From Sulfuricella denitrificans (lineage in GTDB: Bacteria; Pseudomonadota; Gammaproteobacteria; Burkholderiales; Sulfuricellaceae): a DNA stretch of 64,000 bases. Shown in pieces: positions 7,324-18,287 of this stretch. Position numbers and translations under genes: made by a program. How positions within the stretch are numbered: position 1 is the stretch's first letter; every line of letters begins with the position of its first letter. The stretch is taken from positions 1 through 64,000 of the forward strand of contig NSJJ01000017.1 in NCBI GenBank assembly GCA_002632355.1, in the 5' to 3' direction. The notes below the pieces were generated by a model, which was not told the DNA's origin, made no database searches, and was given only the letters and a program-made list of their open reading frames with translations.

Positions 7324-8157
7324 ATGACGCCTGACCAGTATTGCCAGGACAAGGCCAGCCGCAGCGGTTCCAGCTTTTACAACAGCTTCCGCTTCCTGCC
7401 GCCACAGAAACGCCAGGCCATCACCGCGCTGTATGCCTTTTGCCGCGAAGTGGACGATGTCGTCGACGAATGCCATGAAGCGCAGGTTGCCCGCGCCAAG
7501 CTCGCCTGGTGGCGCGAGGAGCTTGCCAGCACCTTTGCCGGCAAGCCGCATCACCCGGTGGGTCAGGCGTTGTTTCCTGCCATCCGCGCCTACGATCTGC
7601 CGATGGAGCAGTTTACCGAGATCATCGACGGCATGGAAATGGACCTGAACAATAACCGCTATGCCGATTTCAAGGCGCTGCAGCTTTATTGCTACCGCGT
7701 GGCAAGCGTGGTGGGCCTGCTGGCTGCAGCAATTTTCGGCTACTGCAACCGCCAGACCACGAAGTACGCACATGACCTCGGCCTCGCCTTCCAACTCACC
7801 AATATCATCCGCGACGTGGGCGAAGATGCGCGCCGCAACCGCATTTACCTGCCGCTCGACGAGTTGCAGCAATTCGGCGTAAGCGAAGCCGACATCCTCC
7901 AGTCGCGGGAAACGGAAGCCTTCGGCAGGCTGATGACGTTCCAGATCGAACGCGCCCGGCATTATTACCGCCAGGCCATGGCTGCCCTGCCCGGCGAGGA
8001 TCGCAAGTCGCAGATGCCGGGCCTGATCATGGCCGCCATCTACCAGACCCTGCTGGATGAAATCGAGGCGGAGGGCTGCCATGTGCTGAAGCAGAAAACC
8101 TCCCTGCCGCCGCTGCGCAAACTGTGGATAGCCTGGCGCACATGGCTGAAAGGCTAA
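7324..8157 (+). CDS. hpnD: Presqualene diphosphate synthase HpnD-like
   Basis: FCREVDDVVDE, LTNIIRDVGEDARRNRIYLP. Confidence 0.9.
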   Translation: MTPDQYCQDKASRSGSSFYNSFRFLPPQKRQAITALYAFCREVDDVVDECHEAQVARAKLAWWREELASTFAGKPHHPVGQALFPAIRAYDLPMEQFTEIIDGMEMDLNNNRYADFKALQLYCYRVASVVGLLAAAIFGYCNRQTTKYAHDLGLAFQLTNIIRDVGEDARRNRIYLPLDELQQFGVSEADILQSRETEAFGRLMTFQIERARHYYRQAMAALPGEDRKSQMPGLIMAAIYQTLLDEIEAEGCHVLKQKTSLPPLRKLWIAWRTWLKG

Positions 8158-9443
8158 AGCGCGTCGGCATCATTGGTGCTGGCTATGCCGGCATTGCTGC
8201 CGCGGTCAGGCTTGCTGATGGCGGCATTCCGGTCACGCTGTTCGAAGCCGGCCGAGTGTTGGGCGGTCGCGCGCGCGGCGTGGATCATCAGGGCATCAGG
8301 CTGGACAACGGGCAGCACATGCTGCTTGGCGCCTACCGCGATACCCTGGAGATGATGGACCGCGTCGGCGTGCGGGATGCCATGCTGCGGCTGCCGCTGT
8401 CGCTTTCCATCCCCGGGCGGTTTGCGCTCAAAACCCCTGCCCTGCCCGCGCCCTTCCACCTCCTGCTGGGCTTGCTGAATGCGCAGGGGTTGCCGTTCGG
8501 CGAACGGCTTTCCGCCATCCGCTTCGCGCTCAGGCTCCGGCTCATGAACTTTCGCCTGCCACAGGATATCAGCGTGGCCTGCCTGCTGGCCCGACACCGT
8601 CAGGGTGGAAATATCAGCCGTCTGCTGTGGGAGCCGCTATGCCTGGCTGCGCTCAATACGCCCATAGACCAGGCATCGGCACAGGTGTTTCTCAACGTGC
8701 TGCGCGACAGCTTCAGCCACGCGCGCAGCGACAGCGACATGCTGCTGCCGCGCTCCGACTTGTCTGCCTTGCTGCCTGATGCCGCTGCCAAACTGATTCG
8801 TGGCCGGAACGGGGAAATTCGAACTGGCTGCCGGGTTCACCGCATCGAGTCGACCGAATCCGGCTTCGATCTGCACTGGCCGGGCGGCTCGGAAAATTTC
8901 AGCCATGTCATTTGCGCCACGGCGCCGCAACACGCCCTTCCGCTCCTTGCCGGACTTCCTGCGCTGGCACCTGCACGAGAATCCATCAGCAGCATGAGCT
9001 ATCAGCCCATTGCCACGATTTACCTGCAATACCCGGAACAGGTACGACTGCCGCAAGCCATGCTGGGCATGAGCGAAGGCTGGGCGCAATGGGTTTTCGA
9101 TCGTGGCTGGACGCACGGTACCGCAGGGCTGCTCGCCGTGGTCATCAGCGCGGAGGGGCGCCATCAGGATGTTGCGCCGGAGCAGATGGCTGAGCGGGTT
9201 GCTGAAGAATTAACGCTGGCTTTCGGCTTGCCGCAAGCGCTCTGGCACAAGGTGATCATGGAAAAACGCGCCACCTTCGCCTGCACGGCGGGTGTGGCGC
9301 GCCCGGACCAGAAAACCGGGCTGAAAAATTTCTATCTGGCCGGGGACTATACAGCCGGAGACTATCCTGCCACGATCGAGGGCGCGGTCCGCAGCGGGGT
9401 AAAATGCGCCGGGCTGGTTTCAGGAAGCCTGTCGCCCGCCTGA
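8142..9443 (+). CDS. hpnE: FAD-dependent hydroxysqualene dehydroxylase HpnE
   Basis: VGIIGAGYAGIAAAVRLADGGIPVTLFEA FAD motif; C-term LKNFYLAGDYTAGDYPATIEGAVRSG. Confidence 0.9.
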   Translation: MAERLKRVGIIGAGYAGIAAAVRLADGGIPVTLFEAGRVLGGRARGVDHQGIRLDNGQHMLLGAYRDTLEMMDRVGVRDAMLRLPLSLSIPGRFALKTPALPAPFHLLLGLLNAQGLPFGERLSAIRFALRLRLMNFRLPQDISVACLLARHRQGGNISRLLWEPLCLAALNTPIDQASAQVFLNVLRDSFSHARSDSDMLLPRSDLSALLPDAAAKLIRGRNGEIRTGCRVHRIESTESGFDLHWPGGSENFSHVICATAPQHALPLLAGLPALAPARESISSMSYQPIATIYLQYPEQVRLPQAMLGMSEGWAQWVFDRGWTHGTAGLLAVVISAEGRHQDVAPEQMAERVAEELTLAFGLPQALWHKVIMEKRATFACTAGVARPDQKTGLKNFYLAGDYTAGDYPATIEGAVRSGVKCAGLVSGSLSPA

Positions 9444-9457
9444 AACCCGGTTTATGT

Positions 9458-10861
9458 TTACCCGGAGTGCGCCACGATAAAGCGTTTCACCTCATCGACA
9501 CTTGAATCCATGACTTCGTAGCGCTGTGGCCGTTTTTCAAGATCTGCCAGGTCGACTGGGCGCTCGGCATGACGGCCCAGGGCTTCGTGTATGGTCTCGT
9601 CGAACTTGGCTGCCAGAGCGGTTTCCAGACATACCAGCGGGATGCCTGCTTCAAGGTGTTCCAGCCCGACCTTGACGCCATCGGCTGTATGGGTGTCGAT
9701 CATCACGCCGTATTTCTGGTAGACGTGACGAATGGTTTCGAGGCGGTCGGCATGGCTGCTTTCGCCCGAGGTGAAACCGAATTCCTTCACTTTGGCGAAG
9801 TGCGGTGTCGTCGACAGGTCGAAGCTGCCGCCGCCATCCACCTTCTGCCACAGTGCCTTGACCACAGCCGGGTCGCGCCCAACCAGGTCGTAAATAAAGC
9901 GCTCGAAGTTGGATGCCTTGGAAATATCCATGGAGGGGCTGCTGGTGTGCTGGGTTTCCGGGCGCGGGCGGTAAGCCCCGGTGCGGAAGAACTCATCCAG
10001 CACATCGTTTTCATTGGTGGCAACGATCAGCCTGGAGATGGGCAGGCCCATCTGCCTGGCGATATGGCCCGCGCAGACATTGCCGAAATTGCCGGACGGC
10101 ACCGAGAACGACACTTTCTCGTCGTTGCTGCCGGTGACCGCGAAATAGGCCTTGAAGTAGTACACTACCTGGGCCGTCACGCGCGCCCAGTTGATCGAGT
10201 TGACCGCGCCGATCTTGTGCTGCGCCTTGAACTCCAGATCGTTGGAAACGGCCTTGACGATGTCCTGGCAGTCATCGAATACGCCCTTGACGGCGATGTT
10301 GAAAATATTCGGCTCCTGCAACGAAAACATCTGCGCCGTCTGGAACGGGCTCATCTTGCCCCGCGGCGAAAGCATGAAGACTTTCACCCGTTTCTTGCCC
10401 AGCATGGCGTATTCCGCCGCGCTGCCGGTGTCGCCCGATGTCGCGCCGAGAATGTTGATCTCGGCATTTTCCTTTTCCAGCACATACTCGAACAGGTTGC
10501 CGAGCAGCTGCATCGCCACGTCCTTGAATGCCAGCGTCGGGCCGTAAGACAAACCGAGGATATGCAGGCCCGGCTCAAGCGTTTTGACCGGCGTGATATC
10601 GTCGCTGCGGAAAATCTCAGCGGTGTAAGTCTTGTCGACAATCGCCCTGAGATCCGCAGCCGGAATGTCGTCGGCAAAACGGCGGATCACCTCGAAGGCC
10701 AGGTCGCGGTAATTCATGCCGCGCATGGCCGCGAGTTCATCCTTGCTCAATTTTGGATAGGCATCGGGTATGGTCAGGCCGCCATCCGTGGCGAGCCCGC
10801 CGAGCAGAATTTCGGTAAAGGTCTTGGGCGGCATGCCGCCGCGGGTGGATAAGTATTTCAT
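9458..10861 (-). CDS. thrC: Threonine synthase
   Basis: MKYLSTRGG...; GLSYGPTLAFKDVAMQLLG; ATSGDTGSAAEYAM. Confidence 0.95.
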   Translation of the reverse strand: MKYLSTRGGMPPKTFTEILLGGLATDGGLTIPDAYPKLSKDELAAMRGMNYRDLAFEVIRRFADDIPAADLRAIVDKTYTAEIFRSDDITPVKTLEPGLHILGLSYGPTLAFKDVAMQLLGNLFEYVLEKENAEINILGATSGDTGSAAEYAMLGKKRVKVFMLSPRGKMSPFQTAQMFSLQEPNIFNIAVKGVFDDCQDIVKAVSNDLEFKAQHKIGAVNSINWARVTAQVVYYFKAYFAVTGSNDEKVSFSVPSGNFGNVCAGHIARQMGLPISRLIVATNENDVLDEFFRTGAYRPRPETQHTSSPSMDISKASNFERFIYDLVGRDPAVVKALWQKVDGGGSFDLSTTPHFAKVKEFGFTSGESSHADRLETIRHVYQKYGVMIDTHTADGVKVGLEHLEAGIPLVCLETALAAKFDETIHEALGRHAERPVDLADLEKRPQRYEVMDSSVDEVKRFIVAHSG

Positions 10862-12171
10862 GCGTTGAGTTCTTCCAGACGGATGCGCGTGACCTTGTCG
10901 GCAATAGTCGGCAGTGCCTCGATTTTGACAATCGCCTGGTTGATGGCTTTTTCAATGGTCAGATGGGTGAGCAGGATCACATCGACCCGCTCTTCCCCTT
11001 CCGCCGGTTCCTTCTGGATCATGGCGTCGATGGAAATGCCCAGGTCGGCCAGGATGCGGGTCACATCGGCCAGCACGCCCGGCTTGTCAAACGCCTTGAG
11101 GCGCAGATAATAGGAGGTGTGCACCTCTTCGATCGGCAGGATCGGCGTGCTGGAGAGCGCGTCGGGCTGGAAGGCCAGGTGCGGCACGCGGTTTTCCGGA
11201 TCTGAGGTCAGCATCCGGGTTACGTCCACCAGATCGGCCACCACCGCACTGGCAGTCGGTTCTGCACCGGCGCCGCGACCGTAATACATGGTCGCGCCCA
11301 CGGCGTCGCCTTTCACCAGCACCGCATTCATCACGCCCTCGACATTGGCGATCAGGCGGTTGGCCGGGATCAGGCAGGGATGAACGCGCAGCTCGATCCC
11401 CTTGTCGGTGCGCCGGGTGATACCCAGCAGCTTGATGCGATAGCCCAGTTGCTCGGCATAGGAAATGTCTTCCTTGGTCAGCTTGCTGATGCCCTCGGTG
11501 TAAGCCTTGTCGAACTGCATCGGAATACCGAAACCGATGGCGGACATGATCATCAGCTTGTGGGCGGCGTCCACGCCTTCGATATCGAAAGTCGGGTCGG
11601 CCTCAGCGTAGCCCAGTTCCTGCGCCTGTTTGAGCACGGTATCGAACGCCAGACCCTTGTCGCGCATTTCGGAAAGGATGAAGTTGGTGGTGCCGTTGAT
11701 GATGCCGGCGATCCACTCGATGCGGTTGGCAGAAAGCCCCTCACGCAGTGCCTTGATGACCGGGATGCCGCCTGCGACAGCCGCTTCGAACGCCACCATC
11801 ACGCCCTTGTCCTGGGCCGCCTTGAAAATTTCGTTGCCGTGCACTGCCAGCAAGGCCTTGTTGGCGGTCACCACGTGCTTGCCGTTGGCAATGGCCTTCA
11901 TCACCAGGTCTTTGGCCAGGGTATAGCCACCGATCAGTTCCACCACGATATCGATCTCGGGATTGTCCACCACGTCCATCGGATTGGTGGTGATGGCCAG
12001 TTCGTTGCCGGCAAATTTGCGCGCTTTCTCCAGATCGCGCACCGCCGCCATGGTGACGCGAATCTCGCGCCCGGCGCGGCGGGTGATTTCTCCGGCATTG
12101 CGGCGCAATACGGTGAGCGTGCCGCCGCCGACGGTGCCGAGTCCTAACAGTCCTACATTGATGGGTTTCAT
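10858..12171 (-). CDS. hom: Homoserine dehydrogenase with C-terminal ACT domain
   Basis: VGLLGLGTVGGGTLTVL; ELIGGYTLAKDLVMKAIANGKHVVTANKALLA. Confidence 0.95.
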   Translation of the reverse strand: MKPINVGLLGLGTVGGGTLTVLRRNAGEITRRAGREIRVTMAAVRDLEKARKFAGNELAITTNPMDVVDNPEIDIVVELIGGYTLAKDLVMKAIANGKHVVTANKALLAVHGNEIFKAAQDKGVMVAFEAAVAGGIPVIKALREGLSANRIEWIAGIINGTTNFILSEMRDKGLAFDTVLKQAQELGYAEADPTFDIEGVDAAHKLMIMSAIGFGIPMQFDKAYTEGISKLTKEDISYAEQLGYRIKLLGITRRTDKGIELRVHPCLIPANRLIANVEGVMNAVLVKGDAVGATMYYGRGAGAEPTASAVVADLVDVTRMLTSDPENRVPHLAFQPDALSSTPILPIEEVHTSYYLRLKAFDKPGVLADVTRILADLGISIDAMIQKEPAEGEERVDVILLTHLTIEKAINQAIVKIEALPTIADKVTRIRLEELNA

Positions 12172-12204
12172 GTTCGCTTACTTCCAGTTCAAGATTTGAT
12201 TATT

Positions 12205-13431
12205 TCAGGAGCCATGCTGCTTGCGGTAATGCTCGAGGAAACGCGCAATACGCCCGATGGCTTCCTGCAGGTCGTCGAGGTTGGGCAGGAACACCACGCG
12301 GAAATGGTCCGGCGTCGGCCAGTTGAAGCCGCTGCCCTGCACCAGCAGGACTTTTTCTTCCAGCAATAGCTCAAGGATGAATTCCTGATCGTTGTCGATC
12401 GGGTACATTTTCGGATCAAGGCGCGGGAACAGGTACATTGCCCCCTGCGGCTTGACGCAGGTCACACCGGGAATCGAGGTCAGCATTTCCCAGGCCAGGT
12501 CGCGCTGGCGGCACAGACGGCCGCTCGGCGCCACCAGATCATCGATACTCTGGTAGCCGCCAAGCGCCGTCTGAATGGCATACTGCGCCGGTGCATTGGA
12601 GCACAGCCGCATCGAGGCCAGCATGGTGAGGCCCTCGATGTAATCCCTGGCATGACGCTTTTCGCCCGACACCACCAGCCAGCCGGCGCGATAGCCCGCT
12701 GCACGGTAATTTTTCGACAGGCCGTTGAAGGTGATGAACAGCACATCGTCCGCAAGGGAAGCGATGGAAGTATGCTGCGCCCCATCGTACAGCACCTTGT
12801 CGTAAATTTCGTCGGAATAAACGATGAGCTGATGCTGGCGCGCGAGCTCCACCACCTCCTGCAGCAATTCCACCGGATACAGTGCGCCGGTCGGATTATT
12901 GGGATTGATCAGCACGATGGCACGGGTCTTGGGCGTGATCTTGCCGCGGATATCGTCCAGATCGGGCAGCCAGCCGGCCGCCTCATCGCACACGTAATGG
13001 CGCGGGGTGCCGCCTGCGAGGGTGACTGCGGCCGTCCAGAGGGGGTAATCCGGCATTGGCAGTAAAACTTCTTCGCCGTTGTTGAGCAGGGCCTGCATCG
13101 CCATCACGATCAGTTCTGAAACACCGTTGCCGATATAGATATCCTCGATCTGCACATCGCGGATGTTCTTCTGCTGGGTGTAGTGCATCACCGCCTTGCG
13201 CGCGGCGAACAGACCCTTGGAGTCGGTATAGCCGGAGGCGTTGGGCAGATTTATGATGACGTCGTGGACGATCTCTTCCGGCGTTTCGAAGCCGAACTGC
13301 GCGGGGTTGCCGATATTCAGCTTGATCACGCGATGGCCGTCTTCTTCCATCTGCCGCGCGCGCGCCAGTACCGGGCCACGGATGTCGTAGCAGACATTAT
13401 TGAGCTTGGTGGATTTGAGTACGGGCTGCAC
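12205..13431 (-). CDS. PLP-dependent aminotransferase (AlaA/aspartate aminotransferase-like)
   Basis: NIGNPAQFGFETPEE; VLINPNNPTGALYP; YSDEIYDKVLYDG; NGLSKNYRAAGYRAGW. Confidence 0.9.
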   Translation of the reverse strand: MQPVLKSTKLNNVCYDIRGPVLARARQMEEDGHRVIKLNIGNPAQFGFETPEEIVHDVIINLPNASGYTDSKGLFAARKAVMHYTQQKNIRDVQIEDIYIGNGVSELIVMAMQALLNNGEEVLLPMPDYPLWTAAVTLAGGTPRHYVCDEAAGWLPDLDDIRGKITPKTRAIVLINPNNPTGALYPVELLQEVVELARQHQLIVYSDEIYDKVLYDGAQHTSIASLADDVLFITFNGLSKNYRAAGYRAGWLVVSGEKRHARDYIEGLTMLASMRLCSNAPAQYAIQTALGGYQSIDDLVAPSGRLCRQRDLAWEMLTSIPGVTCVKPQGAMYLFPRLDPKMYPIDNDQEFILELLLEEKVLLVQGSGFNWPTPDHFRVVFLPNLDDLQEAIGRIARFLEHYRKQHGS

Positions 13432-13526
13432 GATTTACGGGTCCTTGTCGCACTGAGTCGGCTATTCAGCCAAAAAGGTTATAATCTTACAAGACCGCGC
13501 CACTCCCCGCAATTGGAACGACCGCA

Positions 13527-13895
13527 ATGAAACTGCATCTCCAGACTGACAGCAGCACCAACCTGTTCACCGCTTACGATGCCGGTTACGTCGCAGTGAA
13601 CGGCATACGCCACGACCACAGCCTGATCGTGCTGCCCGGGCAAGTCATCACCGAATGGCAGCCGGCCGCACCGGACATCATGACCGCAGAGCATTTCAAC
13701 GTACTTGCGGATATCGAACTGGAAATCCTGCTGCTCGGCACCGGCCCGAAGCTGCGCTTCCCATCGCCTCGCCTGATCCATGCCCTGGCACAACGGGGCA
13801 TCGGACTGGAAGCCATGGACACCTTCGCCGCCTGCCGTACCTACAACATTCTTGCAGGGGATGGCCGGAAAGTGGCGGCGGCCTTGATTCTGTAG
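13527..13895 (+). CDS. Mth938-like domain protein
   Basis: GIGLEAMDTFAACRTYNILAGDGRKVAAALI. Confidence 0.75.
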   Translation: MKLHLQTDSSTNLFTAYDAGYVAVNGIRHDHSLIVLPGQVITEWQPAAPDIMTAEHFNVLADIELEILLLGTGPKLRFPSPRLIHALAQRGIGLEAMDTFAACRTYNILAGDGRKVAAALIL

Positions 13896-13909
13896 ATTGA
13901 GTTGAGTGC

Positions 13910-14560
13910 TCAGGGAAGAATATCCCGGAAATCCCTGATTGCAGCAAACTCGCCTACTTCCTTGTCCGGCAGGCGCGTATCCGGGCGATAAACAGCCAGC
14001 AGATGCGCAATGCCATAATCCTGTGCCGAACGCAGCACTGGCAAGCTGTCATCCACCAGCAAGGTTGCTGCGGGCCTGAAAGCTTCCACGGCCTGCAATT
14101 TATCCCAGAACTCCGGATGCTCCTTGGGAATGCCCAGATCATGAGCGCAGACTACCGCATCAAAATGGGAAGCGAGGCGGGTCCGCTGCATTTTCAGCGC
14201 CAGGCTTTTGTGATGCGCATTGGTCACCAGCACCACTCTTTTGTTTGCATGCCGCAGGGCTTGCAGGAAACCCTCTACATGCGGGTGCACAGCGATAAGG
14301 TGAGCGACTTCTTCCTTGAGGCGAGCGATATCCAGTTGCAATTCCCGGCTCCAGTAATCGACGCAATACCAGTTCATCGTCCCCGATACGCCCTGGTAGC
14401 GCGGCATTAGCGCATCCCGTCCCGCCTCATGGCTCAGGCCATGCTTTTCGGCGTAGCGCAAAGGAACATGCGACAGCCAGAAATGGTTGTCAAAATGCAG
14501 GTCCAGCAGGGTCCCGTCCATATCCAGAAACACACTGTCGATCCGGTTCCAGTCAATCAT
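13910..14560 (-). CDS. HAD-family GMP/IMP nucleotidase (YrfG-like)
   Basis: VFLDMDGTLLDLHFDNHFW; LVTNAHHKSLALK; LVDDSLPVLRSAQ. Confidence 0.85.
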   Translation of the reverse strand: MIDWNRIDSVFLDMDGTLLDLHFDNHFWLSHVPLRYAEKHGLSHEAGRDALMPRYQGVSGTMNWYCVDYWSRELQLDIARLKEEVAHLIAVHPHVEGFLQALRHANKRVVLVTNAHHKSLALKMQRTRLASHFDAVVCAHDLGIPKEHPEFWDKLQAVEAFRPAATLLVDDSLPVLRSAQDYGIAHLLAVYRPDTRLPDKEVGEFAAIRDFRDILP

Positions 14561-14674
14561 GAATCAGAAAGTCCTCCTATTGTCACTGGCGTCAGTTTCC
14601 TTCATATTCGGTAACAGTCTTAACTATAATTTGACATTGTCAACCTGAATAATCCATGAAGTGGCCAGAATCCC

Positions 14675-15514
14675 ATGGTAAACAATGACCGTGAGTTCCA
14701 TTTTACCGACAGGGATTTCGAGTCGGTATGCAAGTTGATCTACAGCCATGCAGGCATAGCGCTCAACGCCAGCAAGAAGGACATGGTCTACAGCCGTCTG
14801 GCAAGACGTCTGCGCGCCACCGGCCTGAAAACTTTCCGTGACTACCTCCTCCTGCTGGAAAGTCATAACCATGCCGAATGGCAGGCATTCACCAATGCGC
14901 TGACCACAAACCTCACCTCGTTCTTCCGCGAGAGCCATCACTTTCCCATCCTCGCCGAGCATGTACGCAAGCACAAGGGGAATCTCCCCATCAATCTGTG
15001 GTGTGCGGCAGCTTCGACCGGCGAAGAGGCCTACTCCATAGCCATGACCATGGTTGACCTGTTCAACTCCTACACGCCGCCCGTGCATATCGTCGCCACC
15101 GATCTCGACACCCATGTGCTGGCGAAGGCCGAAGCCGGGATCTATCCCTTGGAGCGGCTGGAAAAATTGCCGGCCGATACGGTGAAACGCTTCTTTCTCA
15201 AGGGGGCCGGCAAGTCAGAAGACCATGCCGAGATTCGCCCCGAGTTGCGTGACATGATCACCTTCCGGCAAATCAACCTGCTCCATGACCACTGGCCACT
15301 GCGTCCGCCGTTTGATGCGATTTTCTGCCGCAACGTGATGATTTATTTCGACAAGCCGACACAACTCCGGATTCTGCAAAAATTCGTCCCGCTGCTAAGA
15401 CCGGATGGCCTCCTGTTTGCCGGCCATTCGGAAAGCTTTCACCACGCCACGGCGTATTTCAAGCTTATCGGCAATACGGTATATGAAGTCGCCGACAAAT
15501 CCAGAGCGCAGTAA
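14675..15514 (+). CDS. cheR: Chemotaxis protein methyltransferase CheR
   Basis: LTTNLTSFFRESHHFPIL; WCAAASTGEEAYSIAM; FCRNVMIYFDKPTQ. Confidence 0.93.
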   Translation: MVNNDREFHFTDRDFESVCKLIYSHAGIALNASKKDMVYSRLARRLRATGLKTFRDYLLLLESHNHAEWQAFTNALTTNLTSFFRESHHFPILAEHVRKHKGNLPINLWCAAASTGEEAYSIAMTMVDLFNSYTPPVHIVATDLDTHVLAKAEAGIYPLERLEKLPADTVKRFFLKGAGKSEDHAEIRPELRDMITFRQINLLHDHWPLRPPFDAIFCRNVMIYFDKPTQLRILQKFVPLLRPDGLLFAGHSESFHHATAYFKLIGNTVYEVADKSRAQ

Positions 15515-15527
15515 GGCTGAGTACTAA

Positions 15528-16199
<672 letters not shown>

Positions 16200-16452
16200 G
16201 CACTCTTTTATTTGATAACACTCTTGACCATGACATACTAGATCATTCGGCGATAATCGGGTTTCCGTGCCAATTATTTTTGCCAGAAAAACGAAAGCGA
16301 TTATAATAAATCACATCAATATATTCCGGTTTCACTTTGATTAAATACAGTATTTTTTACCCATTATATTTTCAAGAAACAATTGATCCAGATGCGACCG
16401 GGCGTAGTCCGGGAGCAACTGTCAGAAAATGTGATCCTTCACCAATGGCTGC

Positions 16453-18276
16453 ATGCTCACGACTTGCAGCCGCAATCACCTTCTTCGTTCCCCTCCTGGA
16501 AACTGGGGGAGATGCGTGAAAAACTGGGGCATCAAGGGGCGCGTTCTCTTTCTTGCACTGGTGCCTGCACTGATCATTGCGGTAGGCCTGACCATCTACG
16601 ACATCACAACCCGCCTGCACGATATCGAACAGGCGTTGCATGAGCGCGGGCTCGCCATTGCTCGTCAGCTTTCGCCAGCCAGCGAATTCGGTGTCTTTTC
16701 GGGTAATTACGACATTCTTACCCGACTGGCCCAAAGCACATTACTGGAAACCGATGTCACTGCAGTGGCCATCACCAATACAGACTGGCGCATTCTGGCC
16801 ACAAGCGGGCATTATCTTGCCCCGCCGTCCACAGGCGGAGGCACCCTCGATAGTCTCGGAGTCGTTCAGCGAGATGATGCACTGATATTTTCAGCGCCCA
16901 TTTTCCAGAGCCAGACAATAATGGAGACTTACCTCGATTCAAACCCGCAGGAATCCGCAGTTAAAGATGAAGCCAAAGTACTGGGCTATGTCATTGTGGA
17001 AATATCACGTTTATCCAGCATTGCAAGAAAGAATCAGCTCATTTTCAACAGCCTGCTGATTACCCTGACAGGGCTTGCCGTAGCCGCCCTGCTGGCATTG
17101 CGCATGGCAAGACAAGTCACAGAACCGATCATGGCATTGGCTGGGGCCGTTGCCAGAATCGGCAAGGGCGATTTGGCCACCCGTATCCAGACAGAAGCGA
17201 CTGGAGAACTGGCAACGCTCGAACGCGGCGTCAACAACATGGCTGTTGCGCTCAAGTCTGTGCAGGATGCCCAGGAAGAAAGACGCTCCATTCTCTCAAC
17301 GGTGCTGGACAGCCTGGATGCCCTTGTCTATGTCGCAGATATGGAAACCCATGAACTGCTGTTCCTCAACAAGTATGCCCAGAACACCTTTGGCAACGTA
17401 ACCGGAAAAATTTGCTGGCAAGCGCTGCAATTAAATCAGAGCGGCCCCTGCGCCTTTTGTACCAACGCAAGGCTGACCAGGTCTGACGGCACCCCTGGTG
17501 AACCTGTGATCAGTGAATATATGAACTCATTCAATCAGCGCTGGTATCTGATCCAGGATAGCGCGATCAAATGGGTGGATGGCCGGATCGTACGTCTCGA
17601 AATCGCAACAGACATTACCGATAGCAAGCAGGCGGAAAGTCGCTTACGCTACCTGGAAAAGAAAATCATGGAAATCAGCGAGCGCGAACGTGAGCAGATC
17701 GGCCATGAGCTTCATGATGGCCTCGGCCAGCAACTGACGGGCATCGCTTTCATGAGCAAGGCGCTTTCAAAAAAACTTGCTTCACAAAACCTGAAGGAAG
17801 CGGCCGACGCTACCCAGATTGTTACCCTGATCAACCAGGCTATCTCAGAAACCCGTCAACTGGCTCGGGGCCTGCAACCCGTCGAGGTCGAGGAACATGG
17901 ACTGATGTCCGCACTGGAAGAACTTGCCAGAAATATCGAAAAAATATATTCCATCGACTGCAAACTCGTTGCCAATACGCCCGTCGCATTACAGGATAAC
18001 GCCATCGCAAACCATCTCTATCGTATTGCGCAGGAAGCCTCCAACAATGCGGTCAGGCATGGTCACGCCACGAATATTTCAATTGAGCTGTCGGCACAGC
18101 AAGGTAGAATACAGATTGCCATTCGTGACAATGGCACCGGATTCGAGTCTGACAGGATCGCAGCAAGCGATGGCATGGGTTTTCAGATCATGCACTACCG
18201 GGCCAGCATGATAGGCGCAAAACTGGAAATTGAAAGCACGCCTGATAGCGGCACGCTAATCAGGGCTTCACTCTAA
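16453..18276 (+). CDS. NarX/UhpB-type sensor histidine kinase (TM, HAMP, Cys-containing PAS-like, HisKA_3)
   Basis: TM, HAMP region, CWQALQLNQSGPCAFCTN, EREREQIGHELHDGLGQQLTGIAFMSKAL, HATPase motifs. Confidence 0.9.
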   Translation: MLTTCSRNHLLRSPPGNWGRCVKNWGIKGRVLFLALVPALIIAVGLTIYDITTRLHDIEQALHERGLAIARQLSPASEFGVFSGNYDILTRLAQSTLLETDVTAVAITNTDWRILATSGHYLAPPSTGGGTLDSLGVVQRDDALIFSAPIFQSQTIMETYLDSNPQESAVKDEAKVLGYVIVEISRLSSIARKNQLIFNSLLITLTGLAVAALLALRMARQVTEPIMALAGAVARIGKGDLATRIQTEATGELATLERGVNNMAVALKSVQDAQEERRSILSTVLDSLDALVYVADMETHELLFLNKYAQNTFGNVTGKICWQALQLNQSGPCAFCTNARLTRSDGTPGEPVISEYMNSFNQRWYLIQDSAIKWVDGRIVRLEIATDITDSKQAESRLRYLEKKIMEISEREREQIGHELHDGLGQQLTGIAFMSKALSKKLASQNLKEAADATQIVTLINQAISETRQLARGLQPVEVEEHGLMSALEELARNIEKIYSIDCKLVANTPVALQDNAIANHLYRIAQEASNNAVRHGHATNISIELSAQQGRIQIAIRDNGTGFESDRIAASDGMGFQIMHYRASMIGAKLEIESTPDSGTLIRASL

Positions 18277-18287
18277 AAGGAACAAGC

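Noticed and set aside
9569-10852. 427-aa plus-strand ORF
   Set aside because: Antisense to a clear thrC; composition of a shadow ORF in high-GC DNA.
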